From IMG/VR virus record IMGVR_UViG_3300032087_003871, positions 1 through 23,194 of that record: DNA of 23,194 nt; one strand, written 5' to 3'. Shown piece by piece: positions 1-6,273 of this stretch. Made by a program: the position numbers and the translations under genes. How positions within the stretch are numbered: position 1 is the first letter of the stretch; every line of letters begins with the position of its first letter. This DNA is from a virus. The notes under the pieces are model-generated. The model saw only the letters and a list, made by a program, of their open reading frames with translations, was not told where the DNA came from and searched no databases.

Positions 1-2
1 TA

Positions 3-494
3 TCTATGGGATACCTAGCAGGATCTTACACTCAAGGCAACTCTGCGGTAGCTATAGGCCGGGAGGCTGGTCAAGGCTCTGCTACTCCTGGTGATGAGCA
101 GGGCGATTACGCTATCGCAGTGGGCTACAAAGCTGGGGAGACAGGCCAAGGTGCAAACGGCATCATCATCTCCTCCAAGGGTTCAGCGGTAGATGATACC
201 ACAGCAGGGCATATTCACTTAGAGTCTTCGGCTGCATCTCTAGTTTACGATGGCACAGATTGGTCGTTCAGCGGCGGGAATGTGGGGATAGGTGGTAACG
301 CAGCATCCAAGACCTTTGAAGTGGCAGAGGCATACACAGTAGCAACACTTCCTGCTGGCACGGTAGGTCAGATAGCAAGAGTAACTGACGGAGATACAGG
401 ATTAGCCTGGGGAGACACAGTAGTAAGTGGTTCTCCAGCAACACCATACCTTGTATGGTATAACGGAACAAATTGGACAGTAATGGGCAAGTAA
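3..494 (+). CDS. Tail fibre / receptor-binding protein, C-terminal part (5' end outside window)
   Basis: The reading frame is open at the left edge, so only the C-terminal ~163 residues are visible. Near the start it has two YadA-like beta-roll repeats (NSAVAIGREAG and DYAIAVGYKAG). A Gly/Ser-rich stretch (GTDWSFSGGNVGIGG) and a beta-rich end (TPYLVWYNGTNWTVMGK) follow. Alternating small residues and the GxNSxAVGxxAG pattern are typical of trimeric phage fibre or appendage tips, which contact the host surface. A tail-fibre role is inferred from this repeat type and from the phage context; no adhesin domain is complete here. It is followed after 24 bases by a small gene with a clear ribosome-binding site. 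Confidence 0.7.
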   Translation, partial: SMGYLAGSYTQGNSAVAIGREAGQGSATPGDEQGDYAIAVGYKAGETGQGANGIIISSKGSAVDDTTAGHIHLESSAASLVYDGTDWSFSGGNVGIGGNAASKTFEVAEAYTVATLPAGTVGQIARVTDGDTGLAWGDTVVSGSPATPYLVWYNGTNWTVMGK

Positions 495-518
495 GCCCAA
501 GATATTTAGGAGACTAAA

Positions 519-788
519 ATGGCAGACCACACAGTGGAACTCTCAATCACAATACCGGAAAATCAGCTAGACAGAGTAATTTCTGCAATGCGAGTCCACT
601 ACGGACCGATAGAGGATGGAGTAGATGAAAACGGAGCCCCCATATTTAGAGATATGACTGCGGGTGAAGTTGGTAATAAAATTAAAGAAGAAACCCGTCA
701 AAGGGTAATTGATATTGTTCGTTCAGTAGAAAATCAAGCTGCGGCTAGAGCTGCGGTATCTGCTGTTTCGGACGTTAACGTAACTTAA
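519..788 (+). CDS. Small conserved phage protein next to tail fibre, unknown function
   Basis: 89 residues, preceded by AGGAG seven bases before the ATG. The protein starts with a beta-like segment (HTVELSITIPENQLDRVI), then an acidic loop, then a long Ala/Arg/Glu-rich helix at residues ~47-85. I do not recognise a named domain. Similar short proteins sit behind tail-fibre genes in marine phages, so a fibre-associated or assembly role is possible but is only inferred from position. There is no signal peptide or membrane segment. Confidence 0.7.
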   Translation: MADHTVELSITIPENQLDRVISAMRVHYGPIEDGVDENGAPIFRDMTAGEVGNKIKEETRQRVIDIVRSVENQAAARAAVSAVSDVNVT

Positions 789-800
789 AAAGGAAAAACT

Positions 801-977
801 ATGAATACTTACGAAATTGAACTTACACAAGAAGAACTGAATGCTTTGGTGGCATTTATTGACTTAGCAGTAAAAGCTTCTGGACTTCAATCTGTAAAAG
901 CCGCTTCTGCAATTATTGCAAAGCTTGAAGATGCCTCCTTCGAAGTAGCTGCTCAAGAGGAATCTTCTGAGGACTAA
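801..977 (+). CDS. Small acidic helical protein, unknown function
   Basis: 58 residues (begins MNTYEIELTQEELNAL, ends in an acidic EESSED tail). AAAAAGGAAAA lies just upstream of the ATG and serves as ribosome-binding site. The sequence predicts helices with alternating Leu/Ala and Glu. It follows the previous gene by 12 bases and precedes the next by 5, so it belongs to the same transcript. No domain recognised. Codon use matches its neighbours, which supports a real gene despite its size. Confidence 0.65.
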   Translation: MNTYEIELTQEELNALVAFIDLAVKASGLQSVKAASAIIAKLEDASFEVAAQEESSED

Positions 978-982
978 GATAG

Positions 983-1156
983 ATGCCTACTACTGCTAGA
1001 TATGTGGACGAAGGCTATTGGGATGACGGGTATGTAATAATACCCGAACCTCCCGTTAGAAATAGAAAGATAACTATAACTTACGAGGATACAAATACTC
1101 AAAAAGTAGATGTAACTCTGGTTGAGACTGTCTCTATTGTAAAGGTTGATATATGA
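983..1156 (+). CDS. Small beta-rich protein, unknown function
   Basis: 57 residues starting MPTTARYVDEGYWDDGYV, with a proline-rich middle (IIPEPPV) and a beta-like second half (KITITYEDTNTQKVDVTLVE). The stop TGA overlaps the next ATG as ATGA (1153-1156), a typical coupling junction in this phage. The YWDDGYV segment recalls short tail or fibre-associated proteins, but I cannot assign a family. No signal or membrane segment. Confidence 0.6.
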   Translation: MPTTARYVDEGYWDDGYVIIPEPPVRNRKITITYEDTNTQKVDVTLVETVSIVKVDI

Positions 1157-1347
1157 AACTAATCCTTGCTGCATTCATTCTTTCTAGCTGCGCATCTTAC
1201 GAGTTTCCCAGGGACGATGAAGGTAAGATAGACGAAGAGGCTCTGAAAAGAGAGGTAGACATAGAACTATCAGAAAAGGTTCGAATAGATACTGAAAACG
1301 GTGAGATACTCTTTGAGTGCCAAGTGTATAAATGGTGGTGTGTATAA
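1153..1347 (+). CDS. Small lipoprotein (lipobox LSSC), possible spanin-type protein
   Basis: 64 residues. The N-terminus MKLILAAFILSSCAS is a short hydrophobic signal ending in a lipobox with Cys13, so the mature protein should be lipidated and membrane-anchored. The mature part is charged (DDEGKIDEEALKREVDIELSEKV) and ends FECQVYKWWCV with two further Cys. Small phage lipoproteins are often outer-membrane spanins in Gram-negative hosts. This one lacks the proline-rich body of typical Rz1, so that role is only a possibility. Start codon overlaps the previous stop (ATGA). Confidence 0.65.
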   Translation: MKLILAAFILSSCASYEFPRDDEGKIDEEALKREVDIELSEKVRIDTENGEILFECQVYKWWCV

Positions 1348-1649
1348 TGGCGGTAAGAAAAAGAAAAGTTGTTAGACGTAAAAAAAGCACTAGAAGAAAG
1401 GCTAAACCTTTGTCTCCAACTGTTCGTAAAACATTGGCAGCAAAGGCCAGACGTAGCGGCTATTCAGTTGGAACACTAACAAAAGTTTACAGGCGTGGAC
1501 AAGGTGCGTTTCTATCAAGCGGTAGTCGCCCAGGAGTAAGCATGTCTGCTTGGGCTCACGCAAGAGTAAACTCTTTTATTCGCGGTAGCCGTAAGCATGA
1601 TACTGATCTAAGGAGAAAACGTGCCAAGAAGAAGAGTACCAAAAGATAG
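1347..1649 (+). CDS. Highly basic protein of marine-phage type
   Basis: 100 residues. Start chosen at 1347, where TAATG couples it to the previous stop; five more residues upstream are possible. The first ~35 residues are almost all Lys/Arg (AVRKRKVVRRKKSTRRKAK). The C-terminal half has the motif FLSSGSRPGVSMSAWAHARVNSFI, a pattern I recall from marine-phage proteins of unknown function, followed by another basic tail. Strong positive charge suggests nucleic-acid binding, perhaps DNA condensation or a virion-internal role, but this is inference. It is the first of three consecutive basic proteins. Confidence 0.7.
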   Translation: MAVRKRKVVRRKKSTRRKAKPLSPTVRKTLAAKARRSGYSVGTLTKVYRRGQGAFLSSGSRPGVSMSAWAHARVNSFIRGSRKHDTDLRRKRAKKKSTKR

Positions 1650-1845
1650 ACGCAGCAAACTACCAAAGAAATACTTATCAGGAACTTCGGGTAGTAGACG
1701 TAAAAGATTGGCGGCAGTTCTAAAGAGAATTAGTCGCTTATACAAATCGGGCAAAAAAGTGCCCAAGTCTCTGTTAGCAGAGCGTAGGAGATTGGGCAGT
1801 GGCAAGAAAAAGAAAAGTCGCAAGAAAAAAGCATCCCGCTCTTAA
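1621..1845 (+). CDS. Highly basic protein, second of three
   Basis: 74 residues with a GTG start at 1621, preceded by TAAGGAG. Overlaps the previous gene by 29 bases in another frame. Roughly every second or third residue is Lys or Arg (MPRRRVPKDRRSKLPKKYL, then SGSRRKRLAAVLKRISRLYK), ending in GKKKKSRKKKASRS. The central part looks like an amphipathic basic helix. No enzyme motif. Likely binds DNA or RNA non-specifically; similar short proteins occur in marine phages, but I know no assigned function. Confidence 0.65.
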   Translation: MPRRRVPKDRRSKLPKKYLSGTSGSRRKRLAAVLKRISRLYKSGKKVPKSLLAERRRLGSGKKKKSRKKKASRS

Positions 1846-2104
1846 AAGGGCAGGTGTCTCTAGGTTTAATAAACCGAAAAGAACCCCTAACCACCCAAAA
1901 AAGTCGCATGTAGTTGTGGCTAAAGTGGGAAGTAAGGTTAAGACTATTCGTTTTGGTCAGCAGGGTGTAAAAGGCAGTCCAAAGCGTAAAGGGGAGAGCA
2001 AAGCAGCAGCTGCTCGTAGACGCTCTTTCAAAGCAAGACACGCAAGGAATATTGCAAAGGGTAAGCTTAGTGCTGCTTACTGGGCGAATAAGGTAAAATG
2101 GTAA
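1799..2104 (+). CDS. Highly basic protein with conserved GVSRFNKPKRTP / FKARH core, third of three
   Basis: 101 residues, GTG start at 1799 with AGGAG ten bases before it, overlapping the preceding gene by 47 bases. After a basic N-terminus it carries GVSRFNKPKRTPNHPKKSH, VVVAKVGSKVKTIRFGQQG and a C-terminal RRRSFKARHARNIAKGK with AAYWANKVKW. I recognise this as a conserved phage/marine-virus family of unknown function. It is much better conserved-looking than its two neighbours. The basic surface plus a compact beta-like middle suggests a structural nucleic-acid-binding protein. Stop overlaps the next start as TAATG. Confidence 0.75.
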   Translation: MARKRKVARKKHPALKRAGVSRFNKPKRTPNHPKKSHVVVAKVGSKVKTIRFGQQGVKGSPKRKGESKAAAARRRSFKARHARNIAKGKLSAAYWANKVKW

Positions 2105-2289
2105 TGGATAAAGTAAAAGAAGGTATTAACTGGTTAAAAGAAAAGTGGAGCGAACGCTCTACTTGGGACGGCACAATGCTGCTAGTTATGGGAGTGATTG
2201 TTTTGGCAGCCTCTCCCTTTATGAAGTATGCGGCAATGGCTGCCATAGCCTATGGTGCTTATCGCATCTGGGAAGAGGAGAAGGACTAA
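2104..2289 (+). CDS. Small membrane protein
   Basis: 61 residues. Start taken at 2104 (TAATG coupling), two codons inside the longest frame. N-terminal charged helix (MDKVKEGINWLKEKWSERS), then one or two membrane-spanning segments at ~25-54 (MLLVMGVIVLAASPFMKYAA), ending IWEEEKD. Small proteins of this type are common in marine phages. A holin-like function is possible from size and topology, but nothing in the sequence proves it and no endolysin is nearby. Confidence 0.65.
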   Translation: MDKVKEGINWLKEKWSERSTWDGTMLLVMGVIVLAASPFMKYAAMAAIAYGAYRIWEEEKD

Positions 2290-2351
2290 TGCCTATGCAC
2301 TACAAGAAGAGAAAGAAAAAACCAATGAAAAAGAGACGTGGCAAGAAATAA
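2289..2351 (+). CDS. 20-residue Lys/Arg-rich peptide
   Basis: A 20-codon frame that starts on TAATG at the end of the membrane protein. The product (starting MPMHYKKRKKKPMKK) has more than half basic residues. The ribosome-binding site GAGGAGAAGG is well placed in the upstream gene. Its coupling and its similarity in composition to the basic proteins at 1347-2104 argue that it is translated. Being so short, it could also be fortuitous. It ends just before the next promoter. Confidence 0.5.
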   Translation: MPMHYKKRKKKPMKKRRGKK

Positions 2352-2354
2352 TTC

Positions 2355-2383
2355 TTGACATTTTTGCTCCAAGCGTGTATAAT
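2355..2383 (+). promoter_or_regulatory. Sigma70-type promoter (TTGACA-17-TATAAT)
   Basis: TTGACA at 2355-2360 and TATAAT at 2378-2383 with a 17-base spacer: both consensus. Transcription should start near 2390, just upstream of the DUF3310 gene. The upstream context AAATAATTCTTGACATTT recurs at other promoters of this window. Confidence 0.9.
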
Positions 2384-2401
2384 ATGTGTTCACGCTTGGA
2401 G
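2367..2401 (+). promoter_or_regulatory. Operator-like perfect inverted repeat centred on the -10 box
   Basis: CTCCAAGCGTG (2367-2377) and CACGCTTGGAG (2391-2401) are perfect 11-bp inverted arms separated by 13 bases that contain the TATAAT. The left arm lies upstream of the expected transcription start, so this is a DNA operator rather than an RNA hairpin. The right arm includes GGAG, the likely ribosome-binding site of the gene at 2409. Confidence 0.75.
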
Positions 2402-2408
2402 TTTACTT

Positions 2409-2666
2409 ATGCATCTTGACAATTTTAGAGTTTTACACGCACAAGTAGGTCAGTATATAAATTCTACATATACTACTCACTATGCGAATAAGATACAGGC
2501 TACTGATTACATTGAGGCACTAGGATGGGAACAAGGGTTCTATATTGGAAATGCTATCAAATACATTAGTCGCTATGGTAAGAAGAACGGTTTCAACGAA
2601 GCTGATTTGATGAAAGCTATTCACTATCTCTATTTAGAGATGGACAGGCTGGAGAGACGCGGTTGA
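2409..2666 (+). CDS. DUF3310 family protein
   Basis: 85 residues from the ATG at 2409, chosen because the promoter's transcription start (~2390) lies downstream of the earlier in-frame start and GGAG is placed eight bases before it. The core (IQATDYIEALGWEQGF, then YIGNAIKYISRYGKKNG and DLMKAIHYLYLEMDR) matches the DUF3310 pattern common in phages and sometimes labelled as a nucleotide-kinase-like SaV protein. The biochemical role is not established. It is the first gene of the operon controlled by the palindromic promoter. Confidence 0.85.
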   Translation: MHLDNFRVLHAQVGQYINSTYTTHYANKIQATDYIEALGWEQGFYIGNAIKYISRYGKKNGFNEADLMKAIHYLYLEMDRLERRG

Positions 2667-3190
2667 ACATATTTGTTTTGCACGAAGACCCTTATGTGGC
2701 TGCGTCCTGGGCTATAGCGAAGCATGTTGTCAAAATGCCGCTTGAGAGTGCTCAAATGCTTTGCACAGCTCATCGCGTGCTTGACGGAGAGGAATACACC
2801 GAGCTTAGTCCTGGAGGACGTAACATGAAGCGGTGGAGACTACCGGATGACCGCGATGAGGTGCTTTACAAAGCGGCATATGTTAATCATCCTTGTAGTG
2901 TGTGGATGAGAGAAAGCTCTGGAAACTATGAGTGGGCTATTGACCACTGGTGTGGCCAACTTGACGAATATACTCGTAGGTATGGGAAAGAGCATAAAAG
3001 TGGTCAGATGTTGCCTTGGTTAGCAAAAGTGCCGAATAATATCGCACAAAGTGCGATGACCCCTTTTGCCCAAGCAATGCCCGATAAATACAAAAACGAG
3101 TGTGCTGTGAAGGCATACCGAGACTACTATCTAGGTGACAAAGCGCACCTATTTGAAAAGGGGTATCAGCCCCCATGGATTATGGAATGA
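2663..3190 (+). CDS. Conserved phage protein with HVVKM N-terminal motif, unknown function
   Basis: 175 residues with a TTG start (TTGA overlap with the DUF3310 stop; GGAGAG upstream). Begins MNIFVLHEDPYVAASWAIAK then HVVKMPLESAQMLCTAHR, and later has VNHPCSVWMRESSGNYEW and DEYTRRYGK. I recognise this set of motifs from a protein common in cyanophages and other marine myoviruses and siphoviruses. The conserved His, Cys and Arg residues hint at an enzyme or a nucleic-acid-related activity, but no function is established to my knowledge. No membrane segment. Confidence 0.75.
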   Translation: MNIFVLHEDPYVAASWAIAKHVVKMPLESAQMLCTAHRVLDGEEYTELSPGGRNMKRWRLPDDRDEVLYKAAYVNHPCSVWMRESSGNYEWAIDHWCGQLDEYTRRYGKEHKSGQMLPWLAKVPNNIAQSAMTPFAQAMPDKYKNECAVKAYRDYYLGDKAHLFEKGYQPPWIME

Positions 3191-3393
3191 AAATATTCTT
3201 TGATAATGGATATGGTGTTAGCATTGTTCGCAATGACTTGTTTAATCCAGGCACAGATGATCTATGGGAAATAGCTGTTTTACAGGGAACTCGTGAAGAC
3301 TATAAACTTCTTCACGATAATGTATATAGAAACCTCACTGATGAGCAGGTTGAGCTGGCTGTAAAAGCCATACAAGGAGAAGAAGTTAGGTGA
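3187..3393 (+). CDS. Small conserved phage protein, unknown function
   Basis: 68 residues. Start at 3187 (ATGA overlap with previous stop) gives MKIFFDNGYGVSIVRNDLF, a natural N-terminus; the longer frame adds four residues. The middle is beta-like (DDLWEIAVLQG) and the end a helix (TDEQVELAVKAIQGEE). Found here between other accessory genes of one operon with 4-base overlaps on both sides. No catalytic motif. Confidence 0.7.
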   Translation: MKIFFDNGYGVSIVRNDLFNPGTDDLWEIAVLQGTREDYKLLHDNVYRNLTDEQVELAVKAIQGEEVR

Positions 3394-3758
3394 CTATCTT
3401 CTACACTATAATAGGGCTTTTATTAGCCTATGTATATCTTGTTGGTTGGTTCTTTGCTTACACTCATGCTAGAGTTTTGCAGAAAAGGGACGAGAGATTT
3501 AGTGTATGGTGGGTAGAATATCCACTGTATGTATTTTTAGCTGCGGGAGCGGTGTGCGATATACTCTTTAATTGGATTTATGGCACAATTGCTTTTAAGG
3601 AGTTTCCGAAAGAGTTCTTCTTTACTTCCCGCATTAAGCGATGGTCTAGGTATGCAGAAACAGACCAACGCGTAAAAACTAAATCTCGTCAGAGAAGGTA
3701 CGACATAGCACTAGACTGGAAGCAGCGTATCAACAGGATTGAGCCGGGACATATCTAA
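3390..3758 (+). CDS. Membrane protein with two N-terminal helices and basic tail
   Basis: 122 residues, GTG start in a GTGA overlap. Two hydrophobic segments lie at ~3-23 (FYTIIGLLLAYVYLVGWFFA) and ~47-68 (LYVFLAAGAVCDILFNWIYG), followed by a basic C-terminal half (SRIKRWSRYAETDQRVKTK). The arrangement 'NWIYGTIAFKEFPKEFFFTSR...' recalls a phage inner-membrane protein seen in many siphoviruses, whose function is unknown. It precedes another small membrane protein with TAATG coupling. Confidence 0.7.
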   Translation: MTIFYTIIGLLLAYVYLVGWFFAYTHARVLQKRDERFSVWWVEYPLYVFLAAGAVCDILFNWIYGTIAFKEFPKEFFFTSRIKRWSRYAETDQRVKTKSRQRRYDIALDWKQRINRIEPGHI

Positions 3759-4117
3759 TGGACGGTAAAAAAGACATTTTTGGATTAATGAATATGCTTA
3801 TTATTGTATCTGGTGGTGTAGGTGCGTTTCTCTACTTGTCAGATGGAATAAATAATGTAGCTACTAAGGAGTTTCATGAGCAGGATCTAGAGGAAAAACA
3901 TTTAAAGATTGAAGAGGGTATAAATAAGGTTAGATTGAATACTTTACCCCCTAGAATCAGACCGATACTTGACGCTAAAGAAGCTGCTTGTATAAAGGGA
4001 GAGGAATTTTCGACTGAAGTAGATATGATACTACAGGGCTTACTTCACGACTATAAGGAGTTAGCAGGAAGAGAATGGCAAACTGGCAAATGTAACAATG
4101 GAAACTGGATAGAATGA
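3758..4117 (+). CDS. Single-pass membrane protein, possible inner-membrane spanin-like
   Basis: 119 residues. One membrane segment near the N-terminus (~11-28, MNMLIIVSGGVGAFLYL) followed by a charged helical domain (EFHEQDLEEKHLKIEEGINK) and a C-terminal part with two Cys. The topology (short N-terminus in the cytoplasm, helical body outside) resembles i-spanins, but no classical spanin motif is visible and the candidate lipoprotein is 2.4 kb away. Treat as a membrane protein of unknown role. Confidence 0.6.
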   Translation: MDGKKDIFGLMNMLIIVSGGVGAFLYLSDGINNVATKEFHEQDLEEKHLKIEEGINKVRLNTLPPRIRPILDAKEAACIKGEEFSTEVDMILQGLLHDYKELAGREWQTGKCNNGNWIE

Positions 4118-4584
4118 TAATTATTGACCCGAGTATGGACGAAGATACGAGTAGCATTATTGGATACAGTGCAAGAATATGTGAAAACCTCTTTAAACTT
4201 ACTGAAGTAGAAGTATTAATAACATTTAATGAAGAAGCTTCAGAAGGTTATGAGGCTGTAACTATTCCTGGAAAAGATAAGTTTTTAGTTGCACTCAATC
4301 CTAGTATAGCGTGGGATGAAGATGAGCTAGTAAAGACTATTGGTCATGAACTTACTCACGTTAAACAGTTTACATACGACGGTCTAAAGTTTGAGTTCGA
4401 GGATGTGGTGGTATTCAAGGATAATGAATATCGATTTGAGAACTCGATGGAGTATTGGCTTTCCCCTTGGGAGATTGAAGCCAGAGGGTATGAGGCAGCT
4501 ATTTTAGTGCTCTACCTAGGAGAAAACAATGAAAAAGGTCTTACTAGCAGTTCTTCTGCTTTTTCCAGCTCTCACTTATGCTGA
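4114..4584 (+). CDS. HExxH metallopeptidase-like protein
   Basis: 156 residues, starting in an ATGA overlap. HELTH at 78-82 (TIGHELTHVKQF) is a zinc-binding HExxH helix. PWEIEARGYE at 119-128 supplies a plausible third ligand or catalytic Glu, as in SprT-like and related small phage peptidases. The C-terminal ~20 residues (Ser-rich) overlap the signal peptide of the next gene in another frame and are probably not functional. Substrate unknown. Cytoplasmic, no signal peptide. Metallopeptidase fold confidence is fair; activity is inferred. Confidence 0.7.
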   Translation: MIIIDPSMDEDTSSIIGYSARICENLFKLTEVEVLITFNEEASEGYEAVTIPGKDKFLVALNPSIAWDEDELVKTIGHELTHVKQFTYDGLKFEFEDVVVFKDNEYRFENSMEYWLSPWEIEARGYEAAILVLYLGENNEKGLTSSSSAFSSSHLC

Positions 4585-4948
4585 GATGGATGTAGAGGTT
4601 CAACTCACTTGGGCCCCTCCAACTGAGAATGCTGATGGGTCTCCTCTCAGTGATCTTCAAGGCTATAACATTTGGTATGGCTTTGGAAGTGGGTCTTACA
4701 CTCAGAGTATCACTGTTGCAGACGCCCTAACGGATAGCTTCAGCTTTCCAGTAAATGGTGTTTCTAGCGGAACTGAGATATTCGTGTCTATGACTGCCTA
4801 CGACTTTGAAGGCAATGAAAGCGCTTACTCCAACGAGGTGAGTTTCGGCCCTTTTATAGTGACGGACGTAACAGCACCTGCCGCGCCTACGCTGAGCGGG
4901 AGTGCAGTCATCACGTTCTGTCCAAGCGGCAGCGAATGTGTGAACTAG
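4529..4948 (+). CDS. Secreted fibronectin type III-like protein
   Basis: 139 residues. MKKVLLAVLLLFPALTYA is a clear signal peptide with an AxA-like cleavage site. The mature part has the Trp and Tyr pattern of an Fn3 fold: VQLTWAPPTENADGSPL, GYNIWYGFG, then TAYDFEGNESAYSNEVSF. The tail has two Cys (CPSGSEC). GGAG stands eight bases before the ATG; the start lies inside the previous gene. A secreted carbohydrate- or surface-binding role is likely for Fn3 modules in phages, but here it is exported separately from a virion gene, which is unusual. A related N-terminal module occurs in the gene at 6260. Confidence 0.75.
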   Translation: MKKVLLAVLLLFPALTYAEMDVEVQLTWAPPTENADGSPLSDLQGYNIWYGFGSGSYTQSITVADALTDSFSFPVNGVSSGTEIFVSMTAYDFEGNESAYSNEVSFGPFIVTDVTAPAAPTLSGSAVITFCPSGSECVN

Positions 4949-5006
4949 AGAAAAGAAAAGAATGCAAACAAAGAACCGTGAGCGGCTCAATCTCATGGTA
5001 AGATTG

Positions 5007-5027
5007 GGGGTCTACGGACCCCTTTTT
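5007..5027 (+). terminator. Rho-independent terminator with cUACGg loop
   Basis: GGGGTC (5007-5012), loop TACG, GACCCC (5017-5022) then TTTTT. The UACG loop closed by C-G is a UNCG-type stable tetraloop. It ends the operon 2409-4948. A second 6-bp inverted repeat (CAATCT/AGATTG) lies just upstream. Confidence 0.9.
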
Positions 5028-5029
5028 AC

Positions 5030-5058
5030 TTGACACAAATGCTAAAATCCCGTATAAT
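5030..5058 (+). promoter_or_regulatory. Sigma70-type promoter
   Basis: TTGACA 5030-5035, 17-base spacer, TATAAT 5053-5058. Immediately follows the terminator and drives the operon 5081-7893. Its CCCGTATAAT resembles the promoter at 17701. Confidence 0.9.
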
Positions 5059-5080
5059 ATCCACACTAAAGAGGAATGTT

Positions 5081-5158
5081 ATGGAAAAAATTACAGGCAC
5101 GCACCTTGGGGTGCTGGTAGCAATAGTTTATTTTACGGGAGTTATTTACCTACTATGA
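5081..5158 (+). CDS. 25-residue membrane peptide
   Basis: First open frame after the promoter, with GAGGA five bases before the ATG. The product is almost entirely one hydrophobic helix (THLGVLVAIVYFTGVIYLL). ATGA overlap with the next gene. Good translation signals and position support a real gene. It may act as a small membrane modulator or just as a leader; function unknown. Confidence 0.6.
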   Translation: MEKITGTHLGVLVAIVYFTGVIYLL

Positions 5159-5433
5159 AGATTGAAGACATTTTTTACGTGAACAAGTATGAGATTGGTC
5201 GAGCTTACGGCGGGCCTGAAGAAGGTGGCTGGTGGTATGACTACGGCCTCTTTGAAGGTTGCGAAGGTATGTTTACTACGCTCAAAGAAGCCCGTGAGTT
5301 TGCCGATGCTTTGACCTTGGTTGAAGGTCGTCAACCGGATCTTAATAGTGTAAACACTGATTACATTGTCAAATTTTTTGTTGAAGAAGAGTCTGGAGCA
5401 CACTGGCCGGGAGAAGTTCCTCGCTATGAGTGA
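5155..5433 (+). CDS. Conserved phage protein (EIGRAYGGPEEGGWWYD motif), unknown function
   Basis: 92 residues. Contains YEIGRAYGGPEEGGWWYDYG near residues 11-30, a strongly conserved phage motif, then a helix (TTLKEAREFADALT) and an acidic beta-like end (DYIVKFFVEEE). I know the family only as hypothetical. Cytoplasmic, no catalytic pattern I can name. Start overlaps the peptide gene by four bases. Confidence 0.75.
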   Translation: MKIEDIFYVNKYEIGRAYGGPEEGGWWYDYGLFEGCEGMFTTLKEAREFADALTLVEGRQPDLNSVNTDYIVKFFVEEESGAHWPGEVPRYE

Positions 5434-5545
5434 GGTTCCTCTGTCTGTTTGGTTAGTTCTAATCTATTTAACATGGCCACTTTGGGTGAGTATTATTTAT
5501 GATATTGTTCAACGATTTAAAAGTAAAGTTTCAAGTTCTGATTAA
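5426..5545 (+). CDS. 39-residue membrane protein
   Basis: ATG at 5426 within the end of the previous gene. The product has one hydrophobic span (VWLVLIYLTWPLWVSIIYDI) and a short basic tail. GGGAG lies upstream with somewhat long spacing. Size and overlap fit the pattern of the operon; function unknown. Confidence 0.5.
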   Translation: MSEVPLSVWLVLIYLTWPLWVSIIYDIVQRFKSKVSSSD

Positions 5546-5693
5546 GCTTGACGGTGCCTATATTGAGGCACTTTATTTCATTAGTTCTACCACTGCAAAA
5601 GAGTTCGTAGAGGCGTATAATCTAAAAATTCCTGGAATGAGAACTGTTCCAGGAGCAGTAGCAGTATACAACGGAGCATTTCCACTTGATTAA
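5499..5693 (+). CDS. Small protein, unknown function
   Basis: 64 residues. The start at 5499 lies inside the 39-residue gene (47-base overlap) and has no strong ribosome-binding site, so the true start may be a nearby TTG. The sequence KFQVLIKLDGAYIEALYF, then a helix and VPGAVAVYNGAFPLD, looks like a compact alpha/beta fold. Not recognised. Codon use is like its neighbours. Confidence 0.55.
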   Translation: MILFNDLKVKFQVLIKLDGAYIEALYFISSTTAKEFVEAYNLKIPGMRTVPGAVAVYNGAFPLD

Positions 5694-5874
5694 GTATCAC
5701 GAATACCTTTCTTATCAGGAACGTCCAGTTCCTTACACGCTAATGACCCGTCGACTGAGAGAGGTGGCGAGGCTGAGTGAAAACATTACTGAGCCCGAAG
5801 AGTGGAAACACATCGCAGATTTACTGCAAGATTTGGAGAAGGAGATATGGAAGTTAGATGCCCAGTCTGCTTAG
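5686..5874 (+). CDS. Small helical protein, unknown function
   Basis: 62 residues with a TTG start overlapping the previous stop by eight bases; GGAG stands nine bases before it. Begins MIKYHEYLSYQERPVPYTLM and continues as charged helices (RRLREVARLSENI, HIADLLQDLEKEIWKLD). No domain recognised. Confidence 0.55.
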   Translation: MIKYHEYLSYQERPVPYTLMTRRLREVARLSENITEPEEWKHIADLLQDLEKEIWKLDAQSA

Positions 5875-6014
5875 CAGAGGCTCGTTTTGAAACTGGATTT
5901 TCGGAGGGTTATTGGGAGAAGTCGGAAGAAGATAAGCTTATCTGCGAAGATTGTGGATGGAACTTGTCGGGACTCAAAGCTTTTGAGTTTTTAATAGGAT
6001 ATAGGAATGATTGA
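5847..6014 (+). CDS. Small zinc-ribbon protein
   Basis: 55 residues from the ATG at 5847, which follows AAGGAGAT at ideal spacing; the longer frame lacks such a site. CPVC at residues 5-8 and CEDCGW at ~33-38 form a two-knuckle zinc ribbon. Such ribbons bind nucleic acids or proteins. No further domain. It overlaps both neighbours, so it is likely co-translated. Confidence 0.6.
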   Translation: MEVRCPVCLAEARFETGFSEGYWEKSEEDKLICEDCGWNLSGLKAFEFLIGYRND

Positions 6015-6273
6015 TATTTTTGTAAATGTGCTCGCAGGAGCAGGAACTTTGTGCACTCTTATGGGATTGTTCGTGTTTGTAAAAACACTGGTTCTCCCTA
6101 AGCAGGCACCGATGGATACGAGTAATCGTATAAATCATTTAAGATTAGTATGGTTTACATTGAATGCACCACATGAGTCTGTAAGTCTTTACTACAAGGA
6201 GGGAGATGAATTTAAGCCAGCATTTCCTTGGTTACAACGTGATGAAGGAGACAACGTGGATGGAATTGGCTAA
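6007..6273 (+). CDS. Small membrane protein, unknown function
   Basis: 88 residues, overlapping the previous stop as ATGATTGA. One N-terminal membrane span (FVNVLAGAGTLCTLMGLFVF), then a soluble part with beta-like LVWFTLNAPHESVSLYY and an acidic end. No family recognised. Lies between the zinc ribbon and a secreted protein in one operon. Confidence 0.6.
   Translation: MIDIFVNVLAGAGTLCTLMGLFVFVKTLVLPKQAPMDTSNRINHLRLVWFTLNAPHESVSLYYKEGDEFKPAFPWLQRDEGDNVDGIG

Noticed and set aside
2104-2289. Confident holin call
   Set aside because: Only size and hydrophobicity support it; no endolysin is present in the window.
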